This document shows, one piece after another, positions 1-7,671 of a stretch of 64,000 nucleotides of DNA; positions within the stretch are counted from its first letter, which is position 1; the number at the start of each line of letters is the position of its first letter. The stretch is from DASWTL01 sp966250385 (GTDB lineage Bacteria; Bacteroidota; Bacteroidia; Sphingobacteriales; Sphingobacteriaceae), in the NCBI GenBank assembly GCA_966250385.1, contig CBINHC010000009.1, positions 62,001-126,000 of the forward strand. Direction: 5' to 3'. Position numbers and translations under genes: made by a program. Below the pieces are notes generated by a model, which searched no databases, was not told where the DNA came from, and worked only from the letters and a program-made list of their open reading frames with translations.

Positions 1-220
1 CCAGGTCCTTGATGACCGTGAAGGTCTGCTTTACTACCAGGAACAATTCCTGGACGATAACTCTACCCAGAAGACTGCATTTTCAGTATCGGTGGACAAC
101 GGGCATTTGAAACACACTTTACTACGCGATACCGCCAAGATCCGGGAAACACTCCGGCTGCTGAAGGAAGGAAAATGTACCGAACTTGAAAGTGTAAACG
201 TATCGGCCACGATTCCGTGA
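1..220 (+). CDS. 3' end of an unrecognised protein
   Basis: An open frame enters from the left edge and ends at TGA 218-220, giving the last 72 residues of a protein. The tail is hydrophilic, has a short helical stretch (KIRETLRLLKEG) and ends SATIP. No domain is recognised and no function is proposed. It converges on the cupin gene, with a hairpin between the two. Confidence 0.6.
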   Translation, partial: QVLDDREGLLYYQEQFLDDNSTQKTAFSVSVDNGHLKHTLLRDTAKIRETLRLLKEGKCTELESVNVSATIP

Positions 221-240
221 GGTGCGGTTCGGGGTTTTCC

Positions 241-270
241 AGAGAGCCGTAACCGACCTTACGGCTCTCT
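241..270. terminator. Hairpin between convergent genes
   Basis: A perfect 12-bp stem (AGAGAGCCGTAA, 241-252, with its complement at 259-270) around a 6-nt loop. The right arm contains the last codons and stop of the cupin gene. It lies between two convergent genes, so a shared terminator is likely, but neither side has a clear T tract. Confidence 0.5.
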
Positions 271-624
271 CAGGGTGACAAACACGGATTTTCGCTCAGC
301 CGGTTTCAGGTTCCTCGTTTTGTGACCTTTTCCTGTCACATCCTCGACGAGCAATACGTCGCCGGCATCAAATGATCTCTTATCGCCCACGGAGGTTTCA
401 ATTTCAATGGCGCCGTCCAGCAGGAGAATAAACTGCCGGGCCGGAGCCGTGTGAAAATCATAATCATAAGCAGGAAGGACCTTCCTGAAGATCAGGCTTT
501 CAACTTCAAACCGGTCCGACAGAAAGCCGATGGGTCCGGCACCGGTCAGGGGGACCCACAGGTCCTCAAACTGGCTATCGCCGGAGGAATCCGAATAGAT
601 TCGTGTGATTTTGAATTCCTCCAT
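259..624 (-). CDS. Cupin-domain protein
   Basis: This 121-residue protein is a single small beta-barrel of the cupin superfamily. The pattern F-H-T-A-P-A-R-Q-F near residue 58, followed by a GAIEIET strand and a DAGDVLLVED turn, fits the two cupin motifs. The second motif lacks a classic histidine triad, so metal binding and catalysis are uncertain. It is the last gene of a three-gene minus-strand set, 8 nt after the hydrolase, so it is probably co-transcribed with the hydrolase and dioxygenase. A role in detoxification or sensing is inferred from context only. Confidence 0.75.
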   Translation of the reverse strand: MEEFKITRIYSDSSGDSQFEDLWVPLTGAGPIGFLSDRFEVESLIFRKVLPAYDYDFHTAPARQFILLLDGAIEIETSVGDKRSFDAGDVLLVEDVTGKGHKTRNLKPAERKSVFVTLREP

Positions 625-632
625 AGCAGGTA

Positions 633-1259
633 TTATTTCGGGAGAACTTCCCGGTTGGCCAGATCCAGCTCTTCCGCCAGGATCGTATGTGGTCTGCCCG
701 GATAAATCTTCAGATAAACTTCCGCATGCATTTCCCTCAGGATGCTGACGGTATCCTCCACCCTGGCAACCGGAACATGCGGATCCGGATCACCCGTGGT
801 AACCAGGACCGGGGTCCCGGCGAAATCCCCCTGATAGGCTGACCGGTCAAGCTGCTCCCCGATCAGGCCACCTGTAAATGCCATGACACCACCATACCGC
901 CGGCCGTTTCTCGCCGCGTATTCCAGGACCAGACAGGCTCCCTGTGAAAACCCGAGAAAGAAGATGCGTTCGGTTCCTATGCCCTGTTCAAGTACTTCAT
1001 CGACCAGACTGTCCAGCAGATCAAGCGCCGACCCCAGGGCAGGCTGGTTCATCCGGACCGGCGCAAGGAAACTGTGGGGATACCAGGTCTGGCGTTCGGC
1101 GCGCGGGGCCAGGATCGCGGCATCCTCCAGCTGCAGCCGCGGAGCCAGCTGGATAATATCCTCAGGGGTAGCCCCGCGGCCGTGAACCATGATAATGACC
1201 TGCCTGGCGTCCGTTAGCGGTACGCCGGTACTCAGATATGTTTTGCTGTGCGTGTACAT
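633..1259 (-). CDS. Phospholipase/carboxylesterase-family alpha/beta hydrolase (MhqD-like)
   Basis: A 208-residue alpha/beta hydrolase. VIIMVHGRGATPEDI near the start is the oxyanion-loop region, GFSQGA is the nucleophile elbow (G-x-S-x-G), and TGDPDPHVP plus the late GRPHT supply the catalytic Asp and His. The size fits the carboxylesterase/phospholipase family that includes Bacillus MhqD. The ATG at 1259 is chosen because it starts just after the dioxygenase stop. A start at 1310 would add 17 residues that overlap the dioxygenase. A hydrolase next to a ring-cleaving dioxygenase mirrors the quinone-resistance pairs MhqD/MhqE and MhqO of Bacillus, so hydrolysis of a ring-cleavage product is a reasonable inference. 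Confidence 0.85.
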   Translation of the reverse strand: MYTHSKTYLSTGVPLTDARQVIIMVHGRGATPEDIIQLAPRLQLEDAAILAPRAERQTWYPHSFLAPVRMNQPALGSALDLLDSLVDEVLEQGIGTERIFFLGFSQGACLVLEYAARNGRRYGGVMAFTGGLIGEQLDRSAYQGDFAGTPVLVTTGDPDPHVPVARVEDTVSILREMHAEVYLKIYPGRPHTILAEELDLANREVLPK

Positions 1260-1260
1260 G

Positions 1261-2193
1261 TTAATCCAGAACTGGTAAATGACTGGTGATTTCCTCACGC
1301 CGGGCCTCATACTGGGCGGGCAGTTTCAATGCCGAACCAAGCTCCTCGACCCGTTCATCGATGGCAAAGCCGGGATTGTCGGTAGCGATCTCGAACAATA
1401 CGCCGCCCGGTTCCCGGAAATACAGCGAGTAAAAATAGTTCCGGTCGATCTTTTCGGTAATGTGCAGGCCTGCCTCCAGGATCCTGCTTCTGAATTTCAT
1501 CAGGATATCGTCATTCGCTACGCGGAAGGCAACGTGGTGAACGGAACCTCCGGCTACGTGTCCCGCGGCTTCTCCGGGTACCTCCACCACATCCACGATA
1601 TTAGCCTCCCGGGCAGCATCGGTGATAAACCGGTACCGGTTTACGTGCGTTTCCAGCAGGCGGTATCCAAAAATATTGACGAGCACATCGGCCGTAGGCT
1701 GCAGCTTGTTGGTTGTTATGGTCACGCTGTGAAACCCGCGGGTCGCATTTTCTGCTGTGACCTCCGGCGTTACCCACGGTTCCCGCGAATCATTTCCGCC
1801 GGCAATCAGTTCCAGCTTCAGGCCGTCCGGATCCAGAAATGTCAGGTACGGCGTCCCGAATTTTTCCGAAACCTTGTTATAGATGACGTTATGCTTCTCG
1901 AAGCGCTTTAACCAGAAATCAAGACTTCCTTCCGGTACCGAATATCCTATTTCGGTAACCTGCCTGGTTCCCCGCCGGCCGGTCTGAATGTCTTCCCAGG
2001 GGAAAAAGGTAAGAATCGAGCCCGGCGTCCCGACCCGGTCACCGTAGTAGAAGTGGTAGGTCAGGGGATCATCGAAGTTAACCGTCTTTTTAACCATGCG
2101 TAATCCGAGCACCCGTGTATAGAAATCAAAATTACGTCTTGCTCCGCCTGCAATTGCTGTGACATGGTGGAGACCTAAAATGTTCTCATTCAT
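1261..2193 (-). CDS. Ring-cleaving dioxygenase, VOC superfamily (MhqO-like)
   Basis: This 310-residue protein has two vicinal-oxygen-chelate modules. The first opens GLHHVTAIAG and runs to FLDPDGLKLELI. The second opens GFHSVTI and ends YFREPGGVLFEIATD. The histidines in LHHVT and VHHVAF and the glutamates in LELI and LFEIA are the expected metal ligands. Length and order match the MhqO/MhqE/YfiE ring-cleaving dioxygenases that remove hydroquinones and catechols. The ATG at 2193 is preferred because AAAGG lies 7 nt upstream. An ATG at 2208 would add five residues. It is the first gene of the set with hydrolase and cupin, downstream of a TATCTTTG promoter and a palindrome. Confidence 0.88.
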   Translation of the reverse strand: MNENILGLHHVTAIAGGARRNFDFYTRVLGLRMVKKTVNFDDPLTYHFYYGDRVGTPGSILTFFPWEDIQTGRRGTRQVTEIGYSVPEGSLDFWLKRFEKHNVIYNKVSEKFGTPYLTFLDPDGLKLELIAGGNDSREPWVTPEVTAENATRGFHSVTITTNKLQPTADVLVNIFGYRLLETHVNRYRFITDAAREANIVDVVEVPGEAAGHVAGGSVHHVAFRVANDDILMKFRSRILEAGLHITEKIDRNYFYSLYFREPGGVLFEIATDNPGFAIDERVEELGSALKLPAQYEARREEITSHLPVLD

Positions 2194-2214
2194 CTGAATA
2201 CCTTTCATTTACAT

Positions 2215-2254
2215 TGCCGCATTGCGGCATCTGCCGAATGCTTAAACAAAGATA
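2215..2254 (-). promoter_or_regulatory. Promoter and palindromic operator of the dioxygenase set
   Basis: On the minus strand, TATCTTTG (2254-2247) matches the Bacteroidota -7 box TAnnTTTG. Transcription would begin near 2242. Downstream, TGCCGCA-T-TGCGGCA (2215-2229) is a perfect 7+1+7 palindrome in the 5' leader, just before the ribosome site. The position suits a repressor that blocks transcription. Its identity is unknown. Confidence 0.55.
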
Positions 2255-2294
2255 CCATAAGGCGATCCCTCGTCCATTGATACAGGATAAGAAA

Positions 2295-2873
2295 TTATCG
2301 CCTGAGCAGTTTGGCCTTGATCCGGCTCAAGGATTCCGGTGTGATCCCGAGGTATGAGGCGATCTGGGTTTGGGGAAGCCGGCTGGTAATGCCGGGGTAC
2401 CGGTCAAGAAAATCCAGGTACCGCTCTTCGGCAGTATGTACGATCGTCGCATAGAACCGATTCTCGAGAACCGCATACGAACGTTGCAGCATCAGCCTGA
2501 ATACCCGTTCAAGTGCAGGGATCTTACTGAACAGCAACTCTTTGCTGTCGTAGTCGATCATCAGCAACTCGGTATCCTCAAGCGCCTGAATAAAAAGACC
2601 GGATGGCTTCTGTTCCGAAAAGCTGCTGATGTCGCTCATCCACCAATCCTCCACGGCGAACTGAAGGATCACTTCATTTCCGTCCGGATCGATATAATAT
2701 TTTTTGAGGCATCCCTTCAGGACATAGGCTTCGAACCTGCAGACCTCACCCTGCTGCAATAAGTAGGATTTCCTTTTTACCGTTCTGGACTTTAGGTGTT
2801 GATGGAACAATTCCAGCTCCTGAGGGCTGAAGGAGCTGCACCGCTCCAGATAGTTGTCTATTTCCTGAAACAT
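2295..2873 (-). CDS. Crp/Fnr-family transcriptional regulator
   Basis: A 192-residue regulator with an N-terminal cyclic-nucleotide-binding-type barrel (about residues 25-115, with QQGEVCRFEAYVLKGC) and a C-terminal winged helix. The recognition helix lies in QIASYLGITPESLSRI. No Fnr-type cysteine cluster is seen, so it does not look like an oxygen-sensing Fe-S protein. It stands alone between the dioxygenase set and the ClC gene. TATCTTTC lies only 4 nt before the ATG, so the transcript may have almost no leader. Confidence 0.9.
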   Translation of the reverse strand: MFQEIDNYLERCSSFSPQELELFHQHLKSRTVKRKSYLLQQGEVCRFEAYVLKGCLKKYYIDPDGNEVILQFAVEDWWMSDISSFSEQKPSGLFIQALEDTELLMIDYDSKELLFSKIPALERVFRLMLQRSYAVLENRFYATIVHTAEERYLDFLDRYPGITSRLPQTQIASYLGITPESLSRIKAKLLRR

Positions 2874-2918
2874 GGCGAAAGATAAGGGTCCTGAACGAAA
2901 CTAGCCGCACCCGGCAGG

Positions 2919-4742
2919 CTACTGCCAGTCCCGCAGCAGCTTTCTGTACCGGTTCAGGACCGTTGACTTGGATATAAAGCCGGTAAAGCAGCCATCAGTA
3001 CCCACAACCGGGAGATTCCAGGAGTTCGATTCATCAAACTTTTTGATGATCTGAACGACGTTATCGTCCGGGGTGATGATCGCCGGCGGCGCTTTGATAA
3101 TATTCCTGACCGTCAGTGACCTGTACGCATCCTCCTGAAACATGAACGGCCTGAGATCATCCAGGGTAATGATGCCTTCAAGCCCTCCCTCCCGGTTCAC
3201 CACCGCAATGATATTCCGGCGCCCGTTCTTGATGAGATCCAGCAGCCCCTCCATGGAGGATTCGACATCCATGGTCTGGGTATCCTCATCGATGAGTTCA
3301 GCAGGATCCAGCAGCAGGAGAAGATTCTTATCGTGCTCCCTGGTGAAGATCTTGCCCTCGTCGGCAAGGTCCTTCAGATCGGGAGACAACCGGGAGAAGC
3401 TGATGGTGATCAGGTAGGACGTCACCGAGACGATCATCAGCGGAATGAACAGATCATAACCGGCGCTTGATTCCGCAATCAGGAAGATGGCGGTCAAAGG
3501 AGCATACAAAACCCCGCTGATCACGCCGGCCATACCGACCAGGACCAGGTTGGCCACGGGAACGTCACGGAATCCAAGCTGGATGCATGCCGTTGCGAAC
3601 AGGAAGCCGAACGCCCCCCCTGCAAATAAGGATGGAGCGAAGTTACCGCCGTTGCCGCCGCTCTGAATCGTAATCGAGGTGGCGAAAGCTTTGACGGCGC
3701 AGACCAGCCCCAGGAAAACCAGGATCATCCAGCTCTGATAGGGGAAATACCTGAAAAAGCTGTTCTGAATAACCATATCGGTCTTGCCCAGTGTCAGTTC
3801 CTTGATGGTCTGGTACCCCTCGCCGAAAAGCGGCGGAAGCAGCACGCAGATCAGGGACAGGGCAATTCCCCCGAAGATCGCCTTCCTCATCTTGGAGGCC
3901 TGCCATGACTTGAAATACTTTTCCACGGCGTGGGCTACGGCGAGAAAATACCGTGCATACAACCCGCAAAGAATACCCAGCACGATAAAATAAGGAAGCT
4001 CCCTGCTGTTGAACTCCAACCCGGTCTTGAAATTGAACAGGACATCCTCATTCAGGATCATTTTTGAGAGCAGACTCCCGCAGACCGCGGCTACCACCAG
4101 GGGGATGAAGTCCGTAAAGACGACTCCGGTCAGCAGGATCTCAAAAGCGAACATCACCCCGGCTATCGGCGCATTAAAGGATGCCGCGATACCCGCAGTG
4201 GCTCCGGCCGCCAGCAGTAGCGTACGGTCCTTGTAATCCATTTTATACGTCTGCGCGTAGTTGGATCCAATGGCGGCTCCGGTAACTGCAATGGGACTCT
4301 CCAGACCTGCCGATCCGCCCAACCCCACCGTCACCGCGCTCTGTATGATCTGGGAGTACATCTTGACATGGGAGACGATGCTGGAGTTCCTGGCGATCTC
4401 GTAAAGAATGGCTGGAATCCCTTTCCGGTCCTGTCCGGCAAAAAAGACCAGGACGATGATCGTAGTCAGCACAATGCCAAGAAAAGGAAAGACCAGGTAA
4501 AACAACAACTGGACCTCAAAGTGGATAGCCGTAATGTAGTGATGAATCGCGGCAACCAGCGTTTTTAATATCACGCCGGCAAGTCCCGCACTCAATCCCA
4601 CCAGGATTCCTGACATGATCAGGAACTGGTTCCGGGTCAGTTTTCCTTTTAGCCATCCGACAAGCTCCTCATACCGGCGCAACTCGCCCACTCCCCTTTT
4701 CGCTAGCCTTTTGCCGACTTTAAGTACATCCTTATATCCCAT
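2919..4742 (-). CDS. ClC-type chloride channel/antiporter with CBS pair
   Basis: This 607-residue inner-membrane protein has the ClC fold. Anion-pathway motifs are RKGIP (residues 106-110), GSAGLESP (143-150, with the gating glutamate) and GGNGGNFAPSLFAGG in the second half. The last ~130 residues form two CBS domains (MEGLLDLIKNGRRNIIAVV and VVQIIKKFDESNSWNLPVV), which usually bind adenine nucleotides and regulate transport. Whether it is a channel or a Cl-/H+ exchanger cannot be decided here. It is probably monocistronic, with 46 nt to the Crp gene and 67 nt to the beta-lactamase gene on the same strand. Confidence 0.9.
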   Translation of the reverse strand: MGYKDVLKVGKRLAKRGVGELRRYEELVGWLKGKLTRNQFLIMSGILVGLSAGLAGVILKTLVAAIHHYITAIHFEVQLLFYLVFPFLGIVLTTIIVLVFFAGQDRKGIPAILYEIARNSSIVSHVKMYSQIIQSAVTVGLGGSAGLESPIAVTGAAIGSNYAQTYKMDYKDRTLLLAAGATAGIAASFNAPIAGVMFAFEILLTGVVFTDFIPLVVAAVCGSLLSKMILNEDVLFNFKTGLEFNSRELPYFIVLGILCGLYARYFLAVAHAVEKYFKSWQASKMRKAIFGGIALSLICVLLPPLFGEGYQTIKELTLGKTDMVIQNSFFRYFPYQSWMILVFLGLVCAVKAFATSITIQSGGNGGNFAPSLFAGGAFGFLFATACIQLGFRDVPVANLVLVGMAGVISGVLYAPLTAIFLIAESSAGYDLFIPLMIVSVTSYLITISFSRLSPDLKDLADEGKIFTREHDKNLLLLLDPAELIDEDTQTMDVESSMEGLLDLIKNGRRNIIAVVNREGGLEGIITLDDLRPFMFQEDAYRSLTVRNIIKAPPAIITPDDNVVQIIKKFDESNSWNLPVVGTDGCFTGFISKSTVLNRYRKLLRDWQ

Positions 4743-4809
4743 GAACTACCAAAGGTTTTTCACTTTTACAATATTTATATGACGATCATCATGTTGAATC
4801 CCCGAAGCG

Positions 4810-5577
4810 CTAGTTTTTGAAAAGCCCGATCGTGTAACTCAGCAATTCGGCATCTCCCGGCTTTCCGTGCCCGGGGATAACTATCCTGACATCCGGAAAT
4901 TTTACCCGGATCTTATGGAGGGTGCCGGCCCATTCGGTTACGTTCGCGTCCTCCAGGTTACCCTTTCCGGCGCCGATCTCCTTGACCAGGCAGCCGCCGA
5001 ACAACACCCGCTGATCTGCAAAGTAACCGATAATATTATCCCGGGTGTGTCCCTGACCAAAATACCCGGCATAGACCAACTTCCGACCTACCCGAAAAGA
5101 ACGGGTCCCGGAAAATCCCGTGCCGGGCAAATCGAACACCGGATCCATGGTCCTGAGGATCTTGATGGTCCGGCTCCCGGCATATGACGGAATTCCGCGC
5201 CGGTGAAACTCTTTTAAGCCTGCTACGCAGTCGGCATGAAAATGCGTCGCGATGACTGCTTTGGCGCGCAGCTTGTTCCGGGTTAGGAAGTCCAGCAGTT
5301 CTCTGGTGCTTTCTTCATTTGCGGGAGTATCAAAAACGATGGCCTCATTCCCGTCATAGACGATCATACCATTACAGGGCACCTGGCCGAAATCCCGGGT
5401 CTGCAGGAATGACGTGTGCATATATACGTGATCGGCGATCTTCTCGATCCGCAGCAATGGTGAGGCGTAAAGGACAGAATCTTTCGCCCGGCTCTGGTGT
5501 ATGACATGCTGAGCCTGACTATCGGCTGCCGGAAAAAGAAATGCGGCAATCAGCAATATATATGTATGCATCGGCAA
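4810..5577 (-). CDS. bla: Subclass B1 metallo-beta-lactamase
   Basis: A 255-residue exported enzyme. Residues 1-22 are a signal peptide ending ADSQA. The full B1 zinc set is present: H112-F-H114-A-D116-C, H177 (GQGHT), C196 (GGCLVK) and H237 (PGHGK). K199 in GGCLVK is the lysine that contacts the carboxylate of beta-lactams in B1 enzymes. The cysteine ligand and HxHxDC motif separate it from B3 enzymes and from glyoxalase II. The family hydrolyses penicillins, cephalosporins and often carbapenems in the periplasm. Chromosomal B1 enzymes are common in environmental Bacteroidota. No mobile element flanks it, so it looks resident. A TATATTTG box precedes it. Confidence 0.9.
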   Translation of the reverse strand: MPMHTYILLIAAFLFPAADSQAQHVIHQSRAKDSVLYASPLLRIEKIADHVYMHTSFLQTRDFGQVPCNGMIVYDGNEAIVFDTPANEESTRELLDFLTRNKLRAKAVIATHFHADCVAGLKEFHRRGIPSYAGSRTIKILRTMDPVFDLPGTGFSGTRSFRVGRKLVYAGYFGQGHTRDNIIGYFADQRVLFGGCLVKEIGAGKGNLEDANVTEWAGTLHKIRVKFPDVRIVIPGHGKPGDAELLSYTIGLFKN

Positions 5578-5595
5578 CTAGGTGATGGTAGTGAG

Positions 5596-5603
5596 CAAAT
5601 ATA
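5596..5603 (-). promoter_or_regulatory. -7 promoter element of the metallo-beta-lactamase gene
   Basis: The minus strand reads TATATTTG at 5603-5596, an exact TAnnTTTG match, 18 nt before the ATG. A TTG lies about 22 nt further upstream as a possible -33 element. The leader would be about 14 nt, and no operator is visible. Confidence 0.5.
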
Positions 5604-5746
5604 GTATTCCGGGCGGTTCGGTCGGCAAGATGGCCGCCTAACGGACAGACTTTTAACCTGAACGGTGTCTGTCATGTTTTTGTAAAAAAGTTTTAATCCA
5701 TTATAATATTTTCTTTAAGTTAGGAGAAACCAACCTACACACCTGA

Positions 5747-6328
5747 ATGATCAAGCACTTACCCTCTTCGCCCGAAGATGGCTTATTGCTATTGGAGATT
5801 AAGGCCGGCAGTGCCGCCGCATTTAATCTTTTGTACAATAAGTATTGGGCATCAACCTATGCCGCAGCCTATAAGCGTCTCCTGGACCCGGATCAGTCCA
5901 AGGATATTGTCCAGGACATCTTCACGTACGTGTGGATCAACAGGGAAAACCTCATAATTGAGAATGTTCCGGCCTACTTTTCGGTTGCAGTTCGTAACAG
6001 GGTGTTCAAACTGGCTGCAAAACAAAAGAACCAGTCTCCCTTTTTATCGATTCTCGAAAACATCCCCGAGAAGAATATTGACTCCGACAAGAACATGCTT
6101 TGGAAAGAAGTACTTCTGGCGTATGAAAATCTGTTGAATACATTGCCGGAGCAGCGACGTAAAATCTTCCGGATGCGTTTCGATAACGATCTTCCGACGA
6201 ACCGGATTGCGGAACAGTTGGGACTGTCACGTAAGACCGTTCAGAATCAGATCCGCCTGGCCGTTGAGCAGATCAAGCATACCCTGTTACACCTGATGTC
6301 CGCCCTCACCATGCTTCTTTTTCTATGA
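5747..6328 (+). CDS. ECF RNA polymerase sigma factor (FecI-like)
   Basis: A 193-residue sigma-70 family protein with regions 2 and 4 only. Region 2 covers about residues 22-90, with FNLLYNKYW and DIVQDIFTYVW. Region 4 covers about 125-180, with LPEQRRKIFRMR and a helix-turn-helix TNRIAEQLGLSRKTVQNQI. Such sigma factors pair with FecR-type anti-sigma proteins and a TonB receptor carrying an STN signalling domain. Both partners follow directly. It should direct polymerase to the SusC/SusD genes downstream when substrate occupies the receptor. Confidence 0.93.
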   Translation: MIKHLPSSPEDGLLLLEIKAGSAAAFNLLYNKYWASTYAAAYKRLLDPDQSKDIVQDIFTYVWINRENLIIENVPAYFSVAVRNRVFKLAAKQKNQSPFLSILENIPEKNIDSDKNMLWKEVLLAYENLLNTLPEQRRKIFRMRFDNDLPTNRIAEQLGLSRKTVQNQIRLAVEQIKHTLLHLMSALTMLLFL

Positions 6329-6480
6329 TGCCTGCTATAGCGTAGAGATCCGCTGGCCGGTGCCTGCCGGCAAGACCAGATGATGCGGCCCGATATGAAA
6401 AAAATTTTCTTCGAGGTCGGGACTTTTCATTTCCCGGGGGTCATATAGATAACCAATTATAAAAAACATTTCTTATTACA

Positions 6481-7449
6481 ATGAATAAGCAAAGCTTTAT
6501 TAAGCTCTTGCGTAAGTTCTTGGACGGAAAAGCCAGCTATGAAGAAGAGCAATTCCTGATAAGCTATTATACGCTGTTTGAGACCGAGCCTGATGTCGTC
6601 TCGCTGCTGACGACGGAACAACAGGAGGAATTGCGCCACTCGATATTCTGTGGCATTACAGACAGAATCAACCTTGAGGAGGTACCCGTCATACCGCTTT
6701 ACAAAAGAATCCCCTATGCTGCAGCGGCGGCCGTGATTCTGATTGTCGGTCTCACCGGATTATTCTTTTTCCAGCTCAATATTCCCGACGAGGCCCATAC
6801 CACCACCTTCTCTAACGGAACGCCGTCCAATCAGCTGGTCAATCTTGCCGACGGCAGTTCCATTCTGCTGAGCCCCGGAAGCAGAATCACCTATCCTATC
6901 TCGTTTACCAACCTCAGGAGCCGGGAAGTAGTACTGGATGGGGAAGCCTTCTTTGATATCAGGAGAGACCCCTCCAAACCCTTCATCATCGAAACCGGAA
7001 AGTTAAAGACCCGGGTTCTGGGCACTTCATTTAATATCCAGGCTTTCCAGAAGGAATCAAATATTACAGTCACCGTGATGAGAGGCAAGGTCGAAGTATC
7101 CGCCCCTGGCCGGACGCTCGCTCAACTTCGGCCTGCGGAACAGATCCGGTACAATAGCAGGACCTACAAGGCGGTCAGGTCCGTTGTCGATACATCCGGA
7201 TATATTACCTGGAAAAATCCCCTGCTGTTCTTTGATGATATTACGGTTGAAGAGGCCTGCCGATTAATATCCGAAAGGTATAAAGTCAACATTATTGTGA
7301 CAGGTAAGACCCTTGGGTCAAAACGCTTCACTACCAGCTTCTATAAGACCGAGCGGCTTGAGAAAGTGCTGGAAAGTATCTGCGAATTCAACCGGGCGAA
7401 ATACCGGAGTAAAGCCGGTACCGATACAATTTTTATCACGATGAAATAA
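6481..7449 (+). CDS. FecR-family anti-sigma factor
   Basis: A 322-residue single-pass inner-membrane protein. Residues 1-70 are the cytoplasmic sigma-binding part, 77-97 a transmembrane helix, and the rest periplasmic. The FecR signature lies at about 115-210 (VNLADGSSILLSPGSRITYP, then GEAFFDIRRDPSKPFIIET). The C-terminal DUF4974-type domain (FDDITVEEACRLISERYKVNI) contacts the receptor's STN domain. It lies 152 nt after the sigma gene and 222 nt before susC, and it relays substrate binding at the outer membrane to the sigma factor. Confidence 0.93.
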   Translation: MNKQSFIKLLRKFLDGKASYEEEQFLISYYTLFETEPDVVSLLTTEQQEELRHSIFCGITDRINLEEVPVIPLYKRIPYAAAAAVILIVGLTGLFFFQLNIPDEAHTTTFSNGTPSNQLVNLADGSSILLSPGSRITYPISFTNLRSREVVLDGEAFFDIRRDPSKPFIIETGKLKTRVLGTSFNIQAFQKESNITVTVMRGKVEVSAPGRTLAQLRPAEQIRYNSRTYKAVRSVVDTSGYITWKNPLLFFDDITVEEACRLISERYKVNIIVTGKTLGSKRFTTSFYKTERLEKVLESICEFNRAKYRSKAGTDTIFITMK

Positions 7450-7534
7450 TTAAATCACCTAACACCATCATGAAGTACACATATGCAAAAAACACCTACA
7501 AGCCAGGAAAGTATCCGTTCCGGAAGTGACCATT

Positions 7535-7599
7535 CACCTCCCGGGTAGGCATAAAAAAAACCCCCGGACGAAGTCGCGAGGCAACAACATCCGGAGGTG
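7535..7599 (+). other. Structured leader ahead of susC
   Basis: The 222 nt between fecR and susC hold GC-rich inverted segments: CACCTCC (7535-7541) pairs with GGAGGTG (7593-7599), and an inner CCCCGGA can pair with TCCGGAGG. An A-rich run lies within it. It may be a processed or attenuated leader that separates sensor and transporter expression. No riboswitch family is recognised. Confidence 0.3.
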
Positions 7600-7671
7600 C
7601 CTGCTAGCCGGCGGTAACCGGTTTCAGCAGCTGTTTTAAATTTTATCAATCCACTTAAAACATTCAAAACT

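Noticed and set aside
1279..1911. 210-codon plus-strand frame
   Set aside because: It is antisense to the MhqO-like dioxygenase, has no family features, and the minus-strand protein is clearly real.
7455..7667. 70-codon minus-strand frame in the susC leader
   Set aside because: No recognisable protein. It spans the hairpin region and opposes the operon.
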